DNA of 40,804 bases from a virus: the IMG/VR virus record IMGVR_UViG_3300045303_000171, positions 1 through 40,804 of that record; one strand, given 5' to 3'. Below the pieces are notes generated by a model. The model saw only the letters and a list, made by a program, of their open reading frames with translations, did no database searches and had not been told where the DNA came from. Shown piece after piece: positions 20,134 to 28,375 of the stretch; the stretch's first letter is position 1, and each line of letters starts with the position of its first letter. A program made the position numbers and the translations under genes.

Positions 20134-20814
20134 CTACGGGGCTGTGCTGTCGGACGTGCTCACGGTCTTGGCGTCCTCGTCCTCGTCAGGCACGCTCGGC
20201 GGAGCCTCCTGCGTGAAGTTCGACACCGACGCCTGGTCGCCACCCAGATAGCTCCGCGTCGCGACCACGCCCTGATCGCCCATGTAGCCGATCCCGCGGG
20301 CGGACACGTTCCCCGCGCCCGCGCCGCGCGTCATGTTCGCGCTCGACACGCTCGTCAGTTCGGCCGCCAGGAACACGAACGTCCACCGGCCGGTCGCCGT
20401 GCGGAGCGCCATCATCTCCTTCAGCGCCTCCCACTCCGTCTCGCGGCTGGCGTTCTCCTGCCCGTCCGTGATCGCCACGAGCAGCGTCCGGTCGCGCTTG
20501 TCGTCCGTCTTGTCCAGCTTCCGGATCATCTGCGCCGTCGCGTCGTACAGCGCCGTCGCGCCGCGCGGATCGACGGCCAGTTCCGCGTACTCGGCCAGCG
20601 GCCGACGCGACACGAAGTCGAACTGGTCATCGAAGTAGATGACCCGCATGTCCGTCCGGTCGGTGCCCGGCGCACCCTTCACGCCGCGCAGCCACTTCAT
20701 CAGGTCGCGCGTCGCGTGCGGGTTCGTCTGCCGCATCGACCCCGAGCGGTCGATCACCAGCCCGATGTGGGTGTGTCCGGCGAACTCAGAGTTCTCGCCC
20801 TTGCCCTTGCCCAT
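20134..20814 (-). CDS. von Willebrand factor A domain protein
   Basis: Product of 226 residues from ATG at 20814, with GGAGG 5 bases upstream. Metal-site (MIDAS) motifs: IDRSGSMRQ near residue 22 (D-x-S-x-S), the threonine of RGATALYD, and TDGQEN. These bind Mg2+ or Mn2+ and mediate protein contacts. The C-terminal part is Gly/Ala-rich and ends with an acidic stretch. Such proteins occur in some phages and in metal-dependent stress or chaperone systems; the partner here is unknown. It follows a short coiled-coil gene and lies between the tail fibre and recombination genes. Confidence 0.8.
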   Translation of the reverse strand: MGKGKGENSEFAGHTHIGLVIDRSGSMRQTNPHATRDLMKWLRGVKGAPGTDRTDMRVIYFDDQFDFVSRRPLAEYAELAVDPRGATALYDATAQMIRKLDKTDDKRDRTLLVAITDGQENASRETEWEALKEMMALRTATGRWTFVFLAAELTSVSSANMTRGAGAGNVSARGIGYMGDQGVVATRSYLGGDQASVSNFTQEAPPSVPDEDEDAKTVSTSDSTAP

Positions 20815-21034
20815 CCGATCCTCCGATCGTCGTGGTTTCCTCTGGCCCCGGGTCAGGGTCGCCCCCGATCGCCGGGATGAACGGGTCGCGCTCCCGCAGG
20901 TACGCCACCGTCCGCTCAAGCTCCGCGACGTGATCGGCCAGCGCCGTGCTCACCGACCGCGCCTGCGCCAGCGCCACGGCCTGCCGACCGATCATCTCGT
21001 AAAGCTCGCGCACCTCATCGTACTCGTCGCTCAT
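20786..21034 (-). CDS. small coiled-coil protein
   Basis: Product of 82 residues from ATG at 21034, overlapping the vWA gene by 29 bases. The first 55 residues are helical and heptad-like (VRELYEMIGRQAVALAQARS, then VAELERTVAYLRERD); the C-terminus is Gly-, Pro- and acid-rich. It may pair with the vWA protein. The box sequence TAAGCTCACGGC overlaps its start codon region. Confidence 0.6.
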   Translation of the reverse strand: MSDEYDEVRELYEMIGRQAVALAQARSVSTALADHVAELERTVAYLRERDPFIPAIGGDPDPGPEETTTIGGSDGQGQGREL

Positions 21035-21043
21035 GCCGTGAGC

Positions 21044-22828
21044 TTACACGTTCCTCACCATGATCGTCAGGATCGTGTGGTTGATCGTGAAGTCCGAGCC
21101 TGTCTTGTCGAATCGCAGCATCGGCACAATCATCCCGTCCGGGAACGCTGGCATGGTGGCCCAGCCCGAATCGAGGCTGTGCCCGCCAGCGGCCTGCAAC
21201 CCCGTAGCGCCGACGACGGCGGTGATCGCCCCGATAACTCCGCCCAACGACCAAGACTGGAAGCGCAGACTCACAGTCAGCGCCGTCGGCGCTGTGCCCA
21301 CGATCCCGATCCACAGATACCACCGCCACTGGAGCGTCCCGCCGATCGCCGCCCACGAGCTACGCGGCGCGGGGAAGTTGGCGACATTGGAGCCGTTGGG
21401 AAGCCAGGTGTATCCGGGTTCGGCGTACATCTCCTTCCCGTTCACCTGCGCGTCCACCATAAGCCCGAAATCAGCCCACGTGAACACGGTCATCGGGTTC
21501 AGCCGCGACGCCGCCGCAGCCGGGTCGTAGATGCCCGGATCGTTCGCATGGCGGTGATCGGCCCGCGCCCACCGGCCGCTCACCCCGACCGCGGCTGTCG
21601 TAGCCACCGCCTGTGGATACTCCACCGACCCCTGCGCGGCCATGAAGTTCGACACGAACGCCGTCGTCGCCACGTTCCCGCTGACATCCGTCGAAGCCAC
21701 CGTCGGAGCAGTCAACGACGTGGCGGCCGAGATCGCGTTTCCCTGCAGCGACCCCGACAGCGCCATCACGCCCGCGCCGGTGCGCGTGATCGCCGCGTCC
21801 ACCCCCGCGCCGCCGCCCGGCCCGAACGCGACGAACCCCTCGCCGCCCGCGTTCACGCCAACCTCAGCGCGCGGCACCGTATCGCCCGTCACGAACACCC
21901 GCGTCGTCGCCCGCGTCGTCGCGTTCGGAGACACCACCTCCAGGAACCGCGCCGCTCCGGCACCATCGCCACGCACCCGGAAGTTGTCGTCCGTCCCCCA
22001 GGTATCCGGCGCGTGCCGGTACAGGTTCGTGTCCGGCGACGACGCCCCGCCAGGACCGGCCTCGACCAGCCCCGCCCCGGCCGCGCTGACCCCCAGCCGC
22101 AGCCGAGGCTGCGTGTCAGCCCCTTGCAGCACCCGCACAGACCCCGCCGTCGCCGCCGGTTCGTACAGGTCGATGAACCGCGCCGCCGCCGCCACGTCGC
22201 CGCGCACGCCGAAGTTGTCGTCCGTGCGCAGGCTGTCCACCGCGCCGCGGTACAGGTCGGTGTCCAGCGCACTCACCCCGCCCGGCCCCCACAGCAGCTT
22301 GCCGTCCGCCTGCCGCACGAACCGGTACGTCGTGTCGCCCGACACGCGCGACTGCATCGACACCGACGAGGCCGTCCCGAGCGTCTGGTCAGGTGGCGGC
22401 GTGCCCACGTCCAGCAGCACCCGCGTGATCGACGTACCGTCCCACTCGACCGTCCCGATCTGCCGCGAGAACGCCGCCGACGGGGTGCCGCTCGCGCGGA
22501 TCTCCAGCCCGAAGGTGTAGTTCGTCGTGTCCGACTCCGGCGGCCCCGGCAGATACGAGTTCGCGCCCGTCGTGAGCCACAGCGTGTGGATGCCCGCCGT
22601 GCCTCCCGGATCGGCCGCCGAGATGGTCGTCGTGATGTAGCGCCACTTCCCGCCGACCGCCGCACACACCTGCCCGTTGCCCGCGCTCGCGACGATCTGC
22701 AGCGCCGTCGCGCTCGACTGCACGACACGAAAGTTGGGCGACGCATACGTCCCGATGAACTCCTGAATCTGGTCCACGAACATCTCGGGGAGCGCATCGC
22801 CGTAGTTCAGATCGCGGTTCGCCGTCAT
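21044..22828 (-). CDS. tail fibre / receptor-binding protein
   Basis: Product of 594 residues from ATG at 22828, with AGGGGGA upstream. The N-terminus (residues 1-130) is a probable baseplate-attachment domain. Residues about 181-257 and 258-336 are tandem repeats of about 77 residues (GPGGVSALDTDLYR..., GPGGASSPDTNLYR...), each with TDDNF-x-VRGD and ending in GxG turns; a third copy starts at 337. The C-terminal third (from about 430) is a separate beta-rich head (ADFGLMVDAQVNGKEMYAEP, ending TILTIMVRNV). It is the last gene of the tail operon, the usual place for host-recognition proteins. Confidence 0.8.
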   Translation of the reverse strand: MTANRDLNYGDALPEMFVDQIQEFIGTYASPNFRVVQSSATALQIVASAGNGQVCAAVGGKWRYITTTISAADPGGTAGIHTLWLTTGANSYLPGPPESDTTNYTFGLEIRASGTPSAAFSRQIGTVEWDGTSITRVLLDVGTPPPDQTLGTASSVSMQSRVSGDTTYRFVRQADGKLLWGPGGVSALDTDLYRGAVDSLRTDDNFGVRGDVAAAARFIDLYEPAATAGSVRVLQGADTQPRLRLGVSAAGAGLVEAGPGGASSPDTNLYRHAPDTWGTDDNFRVRGDGAGAARFLEVVSPNATTRATTRVFVTGDTVPRAEVGVNAGGEGFVAFGPGGGAGVDAAITRTGAGVMALSGSLQGNAISAATSLTAPTVASTDVSGNVATTAFVSNFMAAQGSVEYPQAVATTAAVGVSGRWARADHRHANDPGIYDPAAAASRLNPMTVFTWADFGLMVDAQVNGKEMYAEPGYTWLPNGSNVANFPAPRSSWAAIGGTLQWRWYLWIGIVGTAPTALTVSLRFQSWSLGGVIGAITAVVGATGLQAAGGHSLDSGWATMPAFPDGMIVPMLRFDKTGSDFTINHTILTIMVRNV

Positions 22829-22837
22829 GCCATCCCC

Positions 22838-23422
22838 CTAGATTTGGCCCACGCCGATCGGGCTGATGCCGATGATGAACGAGCCGCCGCCGCCGCCGCC
22901 GCTGTACGTCACCACGATGTCGATGTGCGCTGGCGTGATCTGACGCGCCAGAGCCAGCACCGCCGTGGCCGTGATCGTCCCCGAGCCGTACGGGATCGTC
23001 AGCCGCACCGTGTAGTCGGCGTAGTCCTCGTCGTAGCCCCACGTGCCGGTGCCGAACCCCGCGTTCATCACCGACACCCAGTCCGCGCCCGTCTCCGCCG
23101 TGCGCTTCCGGATGTGCGACGTGACGATACTCCCGCGCTGGTCGGTGGTCATCCCTTGCGGCGCGATCGGCAGGCCCAGGTTGAACTCCCAGATGCTCAG
23201 GTACTCGTTCACCATGACGCCCGACATCCCGATGTCCGAGAACCACTGGTCGCACACCGTGTCGATCAGCGCCTCTACCCGCTCAAGCTCACGCGACACG
23301 GCATCGACGTAGCCGCGCACCTGTGGGTCGTCGCGGAAGTAGTGCGGCAGGTCCTCCAGTAGCAGCAGGCCCTGCTCGCTCATCACGCGCTGGCCGACAA
23401 CTGGGTCGAGCATCATCGTCAT
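22838..23422 (-). CDS. baseplate tail protein I / XkdU-like
   Basis: Product of 194 residues. The ATG at 23422 shares one base with the preceding stop. DLPHYFRDDPQVRGYVDAVS, then ERVEALIDTVCDQWFSDIGM and IWEFNLGLPIAPQGMT fit the Mu gp48/XkdU-like baseplate family, which links the wedge to fibres. The C-terminus is a beta domain with a run of six glycines (YSGGGGGGSF). It lies between the J-like gene and the fibre, as in PBSX. Confidence 0.8.
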   Translation of the reverse strand: MTMMLDPVVGQRVMSEQGLLLLEDLPHYFRDDPQVRGYVDAVSRELERVEALIDTVCDQWFSDIGMSGVMVNEYLSIWEFNLGLPIAPQGMTTDQRGSIVTSHIRKRTAETGADWVSVMNAGFGTGTWGYDEDYADYTVRLTIPYGSGTITATAVLALARQITPAHIDIVVTYSGGGGGGSFIIGISPIGVGQI

Positions 23423-24819
23423 CAGACGATCCCCGTCAGCCCGGTATCCACTGCCACCTCGCCCGGCGCAACCACCACGTTCGCCGCCGCTCCGTTCAGC
23501 GTCAGGCCCGTCACGTCTAGCACGCCGCTCACCGCGAAGAACCTTGCCAGCACGTGGTTGAGCACCACGTCGTCGCCGGGCGCAAGGTTCCCGAGGTAGT
23601 CGCGGATCGCCGCGTTCACGTTACCCCGGATCGCGACCGTGCCACCCACGCCGTCCATCGTGTAGCCCGGCTGCGGCGTGACCGTCGCGACCACCGCCAC
23701 GTTCTTGATCGCCGGAGTGCTCACAGCCACCACCGCCCCGATCGGAGCCAGCCCCTCGCCGTGGCCGCCCTGCACGACCGCCGTGCCCGCCGGAACCGTG
23801 CCCAGGCCGCCCGTGCAGCCCGTGAACGACGAGGCCGTCCGGCCGGTGTAGCTCACGACCTGCGGCCCGGCCGCGATCTTCACGATCAGCTTCCCGGCCG
23901 GATCGAACGCCGTCGCGCCGTTGGTCGCCACATTGAACGTGCCGCCGCCGGGCAGCGCCTGCGTACCGACGCTCGTGGTCTGCGCCGTCGGCGGATCGAT
24001 CATCGCCTGCACAGCGTCCACCTCCGCCAGCGTCGTGAACGGCCTGTTGAACGTGTCCGTGATCACGACACTGACCGTGCCCGGCCCGAACGCGAGCGGC
24101 GTCACCGCCGCCGCGCCGACCCCCGGATACGACGTGGCCCACCGCCGATAGTCGCCCGCCGTGCCCGAGCCGCCCGCCGAGCGCCACTCCGTCATGATCC
24201 GCTCGCGGAACACCTCGTCCGACTCGGCGTCCGCGCCGCCGCTCATCGCCGCATCGTTGTAGACCGACGCGATCCGATCCACCGGCGACAACAGGTCGTC
24301 CACCTGGTGCGCCGTCAGGTTCCCCTCCGACCCCGCCTCCTCCGCCTCCACGAGCAGGTTGATCGCCGTCGCGCCGACGGCAATCGTGCCGCCGACCGTG
24401 ACCCGGAACGCGATCGGGTCCTCGTCCGGCGACTGCTGCGTGCTCGCCACCAGCGTGCCCGGCGAGATGATGATCGGCGAGCCAACCACCGGCGACCCCG
24501 CATCGAACGTGACCGTGCCGGACGCCTCCGCTGCGTCCTTGCGCGTCAGGCCGACAAGCTCGCCGTGCGTGTCCAGGTAGTCGCCCCACGAGAACGCCGG
24601 GAACGTCGCCGCGATGGCCTCCGTGCTCACCAGGTCGTACAGCCGCCCGATCTCCAGGATCACCACCTGCGTCAGGTCGTAGAACATGCCGCCTTCCACG
24701 GTGTCCACGTACTCGGCGTCCGTCACCCCGAGGCCCGCGTTCACGTCCGCGTTGATCCGCCCCCGAATCGAGGCGACCGTCTCCGTGACGAGTGGCGTGA
24801 AGTCTGCGATATCGGGAAT
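23422..24819 (-). CDS. baseplate J-like protein (XkdT family), apparent ATT start
   Basis: Product of about 465 residues. The frame upstream of GTG 24744 has no ATG, GTG or TTG codon, but ATT at 24819 sits 7 bases after AGGAGGG. The 25 added residues (ending ETVASIRGRINADVNAGLG) complete the helical N-terminus expected of the family. The middle (FPAFSWGDYLDTHGELVG, YNDAAMSGGADAESDEVFRE, WRSAGGSGTAGDYRRWATS) is typical of baseplate J. J-like proteins build the wedge around the hub and trigger sheath contraction. The neighbour order matches PBSX xkdS-xkdT-xkdU. Confidence 0.85.
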   Translation of the reverse strand: MPDIADFTPLVTETVASIRGRINADVNAGLGVTDAEYVDTVEGGMFYDLTQVVILEIGRLYDLVSTEAIAATFPAFSWGDYLDTHGELVGLTRKDAAEASGTVTFDAGSPVVGSPIIISPGTLVASTQQSPDEDPIAFRVTVGGTIAVGATAINLLVEAEEAGSEGNLTAHQVDDLLSPVDRIASVYNDAAMSGGADAESDEVFRERIMTEWRSAGGSGTAGDYRRWATSYPGVGAAAVTPLAFGPGTVSVVITDTFNRPFTTLAEVDAVQAMIDPPTAQTTSVGTQALPGGGTFNVATNGATAFDPAGKLIVKIAAGPQVVSYTGRTASSFTGCTGGLGTVPAGTAVVQGGHGEGLAPIGAVVAVSTPAIKNVAVVATVTPQPGYTMDGVGGTVAIRGNVNAAIRDYLGNLAPGDDVVLNHVLARFFAVSGVLDVTGLTLNGAAANVVVAPGEVAVDTGLTGIV

Positions 24820-24831
24820 CGTTCAGCCCTC

Positions 24832-25407
24832 CTACTGGAGCCTCGTGGAGAACGGAATCACGTCGTCGTTGTCCAGGTGGATCGTGAACCTCACATCCAC
24901 ACCCTCCGCATCGTCCGGCGTCGGCGTTGCCGAGAACCCCTCGATGCCGATGATCTTCGGATGGAAGGTCACGCACTCCTCGATACGCCGCCGCAGGCTG
25001 GCGGCGGACGCGGCCGTGAACGGCCCCCCAACCAGCGAGTCGGGGTTCTCCAGCCCGTAGTCGTCTGGATGGATCGGCAGCGCCCCGCGCGGCGTGTAGA
25101 GCGCCTTCTCGACCCAGTTCTGGAGTTGCGGGATACCCGTCACCCCGATCGGCGAGCGCGCCCGCGAGCGGTCCGTCACGAACCGGCTCTGCGAGAAGTC
25201 GAACAGCCACGACCGGCCCAGCGTGTAGACCCGCGGCTCGGTGTCCAGCACCAGCGCGTCCGACTGCACCGCGTCGCCGAACAGCGCCGGGTCATCCAGC
25301 CGCTCCTCCAGGTCGTCCAGTTCCTCGGACGGCGACCAGCCGTCGTCGTCCGTCGGGACGATGCTGCCGTCGAAGTCCGCCTCCGGCTCTAGGAAATCCT
25401 CAGCCAT
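24832..25407 (-). CDS. baseplate wedge protein (XkdS/gp25-related)
   Basis: Product of 191 residues from ATG at 25407; the only good ribosome-binding site belongs to a mini-ORF in front (25400-25420). The start is very acidic. The core (VYTLGRSWLFDFSQSRFV, then VEKALYTPRGALPIHPDDYG and FTAASAASLRRRIEECV) matches the XkdS-type wedge family, distantly related to T4 gp25. It joins sheath and J-like protein in the baseplate. Confidence 0.78.
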   Translation of the reverse strand: MAEDFLEPEADFDGSIVPTDDDGWSPSEELDDLEERLDDPALFGDAVQSDALVLDTEPRVYTLGRSWLFDFSQSRFVTDRSRARSPIGVTGIPQLQNWVEKALYTPRGALPIHPDDYGLENPDSLVGGPFTAASAASLRRRIEECVTFHPKIIGIEGFSATPTPDDAEGVDVRFTIHLDNDDVIPFSTRLQ

Positions 25408-25420
25408 GCGCAGTGCTCAT
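25400..25420 (-). CDS. six-codon leader ORF overlapping the wedge start
   Basis: ATG at 25420 has GGGAG upstream; the frame reads MSTAHG then TGA at 25402. The wedge ATG (25407) lies inside it, out of frame. Ribosomes could end here and restart at 25407. Whether it is translated cannot be seen. Confidence 0.35.
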   Translation of the reverse strand: MSTAHG

Positions 25421-25434
25421 GTTAGTGCTCCCGC

Positions 25435-26580
25435 TCAGGTCTTGATCAGCCATAGCCCGGTGAAGAACGGCGACAGGTTGGAGTGCGGCTGCCCGCCGCC
25501 CTGCGACGGGATCGTGTGGCCGTGCGCCGTCTGCGTGACAGTGTGGCCGTGGATCGGCACCGTCACCGTATGCGCGTGTCCCACCGTCGTCAGCGTATGG
25601 GTGTGCGCGTTCAGCGAGTGCGCGTGCCCTCCTGTGCCCGCCCCCGTCGCGTTCGCGACCGTCGCCGTCAGCACGCCGCCGCCCTGCGCCAGCGACGCCG
25701 ACGGGCGACCCGCGTTGCCGCTCGTGCCGTCGTACCACACGGGCAGGCTGTGCTGATGCGAACCCGACGTATCCGTGGTCGTCGGAGTCGGGCCGCTCGT
25801 CGTAGCCGTGTCCGAGTTGGTCGATACCGACGCGCCGATCGCAGCCGCGTTGTCCACCGTCAGAGCCGCGTTCGCGGTGCCCGTCGCGCCCGCCCCGGTC
25901 GTCCCCGAGTGGCTATGCGCAGCCATCTCCGTGACCGTGATCGCCACGCCCTCCGTGCCGCCGTAGGAACCCCGCGTGTGCGCCGTCGAATCAGCCGCCT
26001 TCGTCGGCGCTGTGGCCGTCCCCGCCCCGATCAGCGACCGGCCCGTCCCGTCCGGCAGCCGGAACTGCGTCGCCACGTTCAGCGTGTCGCCCGCGACGTT
26101 GTAGACGCCCGGATTCACGCCGTCCGCACCCAGCGCCGCCGCCAGCGCCGGGTAGGCCGCGCGACTCTGCACCGACCCGTCCGCCAGCAGCCACCCGGCC
26201 GAAGCCGCCGCTCGCGCTGTCGGCTTCAGGTCGCCCGGCAGCCACGCGCCGTACCCGCCCGGATCAGGCGCAGGCGCAGGCGCACCCGTGGACGGGTCGG
26301 CCTCGTTCGCGACCACGCCCACCGCCAGGTACTCGCCCGACTCCATCGGCATCAGCGCCAGCGAGTCGCCCACCTCAAGCCCCACCTGCGCGTCGTACCG
26401 GCGCACCTCCTGCGTGACGACAAGCTCGTCCGAGTCGAGCACGTCGTTCGTGTGCCCAAGCTCGACCTGGAGCGGACTGACCGAGCGGACGACGCCGTAG
26501 TCCGCCTGGAGCACCTGCGCTAGCGCCCGCTCCACGTACGAGCGGACGGCCGCCGCAGCGTTGTCCGACTCCCTAGACAT
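25435..26580 (-). CDS. baseplate spike-like OB-fold domain fused to a tail-collar domain
   Basis: Product of 381 residues from ATG at 26580, overlapping the previous stop. Residues about 25-100 (DYGVVRSVSPLQVELGHTND, then VTQEVRRYDAQVGLEVGDSL) look like the OB-fold of XkdR-type proteins. From residue about 120 there is a phage tail-collar domain: GWLLADGSVQSRAAYPALAA, FRLPDGTGRSLIGAG. The C-terminal half has many HxH pairs (HAHSLNAHTHTL, GHAHTV, HGHTV), as in T4 fibre tips where histidines bind iron, and ends SNLSPFFTGLWLIKT. The combined gene may act as both hub-associated and fibre/tip protein. Confidence 0.7.
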   Translation of the reverse strand: MSRESDNAAAAVRSYVERALAQVLQADYGVVRSVSPLQVELGHTNDVLDSDELVVTQEVRRYDAQVGLEVGDSLALMPMESGEYLAVGVVANEADPSTGAPAPAPDPGGYGAWLPGDLKPTARAAASAGWLLADGSVQSRAAYPALAAALGADGVNPGVYNVAGDTLNVATQFRLPDGTGRSLIGAGTATAPTKAADSTAHTRGSYGGTEGVAITVTEMAAHSHSGTTGAGATGTANAALTVDNAAAIGASVSTNSDTATTSGPTPTTTDTSGSHQHSLPVWYDGTSGNAGRPSASLAQGGGVLTATVANATGAGTGGHAHSLNAHTHTLTTVGHAHTVTVPIHGHTVTQTAHGHTIPSQGGGQPHSNLSPFFTGLWLIKT

Positions 26581-28375
26581 GCACGCTCGGCCCCACCACG
26601 TCGCAGACCACCGTCAGGTTGTCCAACGCAGGGTCGCCCAGGTCCATGAACGCCCGCCGAGTCAGACTCATGTCCTCCGTCAGGTCGTCCGAGTCGGCGT
26701 GCACGTACACGTATACCGTCCGCGCCGTCGGCAGATCACGACGTGACACAGCCAGCCGCTCGCCCACCATCTCCGCCAGCGGCCCCGTCCGCGACACGAT
26801 CGCGAAGCTGCCGCGCCACGGATCGAACGACGAGCCGTGCCACCCGCACGACGCCGTGATCTGCTGCCCCTCCACGCCCGGAGCGGCAAGCTGCACCTGC
26901 GCCTCCGGCCACGGCAGCGACGCGAACAGCATCTCGTCCATCCCGGCCCGGTACTTCGTCAGCGGCACCACCACCGGCGCAAGCGTCAGAGCCTTCGCCA
27001 GCGTACCCCCCAGCGCCGCGCTGTTGATCGCGCCACCCATCGACAGCGGCTTCGTCTTCAACAGCAGCCCGGTCACTCCGAGCGCGGCCCCGAACGGCGT
27101 CGTCTTGGTCGTCTTCTTCGTCTGCGAGCTAGCCGGAGCGATCGAGCCGCCCGCTGTCACCTCTCCCGGGAGCGAGCCGCCTCCAAAGTCATCGAACACC
27201 GTGAACGTGAACGGATCGTTGTAGGTCAACAGCCCGATCTGACCGCCGGTCGGCATCGCCGTGTCGGTCGCCGCCACAAGCGCCTCCCACGACCCCGCGC
27301 CGTGCTTCCCGAACGCCGTGATCGTGGATCCCTTCACGCGGATACCGAGCGAGTCGCCGTCGGCTAGCGTGAAGCTCACCGGATCGCTGATGTTCACCCA
27401 CCAGCCCGAGCCGCCCGGCCCGTACCGCTGCAGCCGCACCTCGCCGTGAGTCGCGTCGATGTACCGATACCAGACCACGTACGCCTGCGGCAGCCCCCCG
27501 GACAGGTCAGAGCCGCGCGCCCAAATCTCGAAGTCCGACTTCACCTGCGGGACCCGGACGTACGCCTCGCAGTCGCTCCGGAACGTCTTCGCTTCCCACC
27601 AGTCCGACGCCTCCCCGCCGTCCCCAACGGTGATCGCCGAGCAGGCATTGGACTGCACCCACAGGTCCTCCGCCCCGGCCGAGCGCATGTCGCGCCGCCA
27701 GTTCGCGGTCCCATCGAGCGCCGCGTTGGCGCGGTTGAAGTTGTCCAGCACCCCCGCGTACGGGAACACCTCGATCGACCCGCCGCCGAAGTCGTCAAAC
27801 GCGCGCGAGCCGTCGTACGAATACAGGCCGATCTGCCCGCCGTTCGGGTGGACGCTGCTCGTGCACGACAGCACCCGCGCCCAGACCCCAGCCTTCCTCG
27901 CCCACGCCTCCACCGTGTTCCCGATGCAGCGAATGCCCACCTTGTCGCCGGTGGTCAACGGGTAGTTGACCGTGGACGTGCCCGGCAGGAAGTTGTAGCC
28001 AATGCCGCCGATGTCGTCGTACCGGAGCAGGGAGATGTTCCCCGACTCCTCCAGTGCCACCACGTAGGCTGCCGCCTTCGCCGTGCCAAGGTTAGAGCCG
28101 CGCGCCCACACCTGACACGAAACGTGAGACGGCGGCGAGAGCGCCCCCAGCGTCACGTACGCCTCGTTGTCGTCCCGGAAGACGGTGTTCCAGTACGCCG
28201 TCGCTGACTTCAGTCCGCCGGGCGTCGGCCCCCGCGCCGCATTCGACCGGACGGCCAGCCCCTGATTGCCCGCGCCCTCAAAGCGCATGTCGTTGTTCCA
28301 ACTCGCGCTCGGTGGCGGCCCCGAGTCAGCGCGATTGAAGTCGTCCAGAACTACCGTCGTCGGGAAAAGCTCCAT
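26573..28375 (-). CDS. large baseplate-associated protein with two lectin-like repeats
   Basis: Product of 600 residues from ATG at 28375 (the frame extends further back, but this ATG shares one base with the hub stop). Two tandem repeats of about 190 residues (9-200 and 209-401) each start with V-L-D-x-F-N-R-A and end with FDDFGGGS. Their pattern (W-x-R-D-M-R, then QIGL-x-(T/S)Y) suggests a jelly-roll, lectin-like sugar-binding fold. A short hydrophobic linker follows, then a C-terminal domain (GQQITASCGWHGSSFDP, ending TVVCDVVGPSVHV) vaguely like double-psi barrels. It is inserted between the XkdQ-like and XkdR-like genes, and may bind cell surface glycan. Confidence 0.6.
   Translation of the reverse strand: MELFPTTVVLDDFNRADSGPPPSASWNNDMRFEGAGNQGLAVRSNAARGPTPGGLKSATAYWNTVFRDDNEAYVTLGALSPPSHVSCQVWARGSNLGTAKAAAYVVALEESGNISLLRYDDIGGIGYNFLPGTSTVNYPLTTGDKVGIRCIGNTVEAWARKAGVWARVLSCTSSVHPNGGQIGLYSYDGSRAFDDFGGGSIEVFPYAGVLDNFNRANAALDGTANWRRDMRSAGAEDLWVQSNACSAITVGDGGEASDWWEAKTFRSDCEAYVRVPQVKSDFEIWARGSDLSGGLPQAYVVWYRYIDATHGEVRLQRYGPGGSGWWVNISDPVSFTLADGDSLGIRVKGSTITAFGKHGAGSWEALVAATDTAMPTGGQIGLLTYNDPFTFTVFDDFGGGSLPGEVTAGGSIAPASSQTKKTTKTTPFGAALGVTGLLLKTKPLSMGGAINSAALGGTLAKALTLAPVVVPLTKYRAGMDEMLFASLPWPEAQVQLAAPGVEGQQITASCGWHGSSFDPWRGSFAIVSRTGPLAEMVGERLAVSRRDLPTARTVYVYVHADSDDLTEDMSLTRRAFMDLGDPALDNLTVVCDVVGPSVHV

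Noticed and set aside
20639-23362. 907-codon plus-strand frame
   Set aside because: It is Arg/His/Pro-rich without any domain and is antisense to the tail fibre and XkdU-like genes; long antisense frames are common in high-GC DNA.
26731-26750. Perfect TCACGACGTGA palindrome inside a tail gene
   Set aside because: It lies well inside a coding region with no -10 or gene boundary nearby, so a chance match to the box is more likely.
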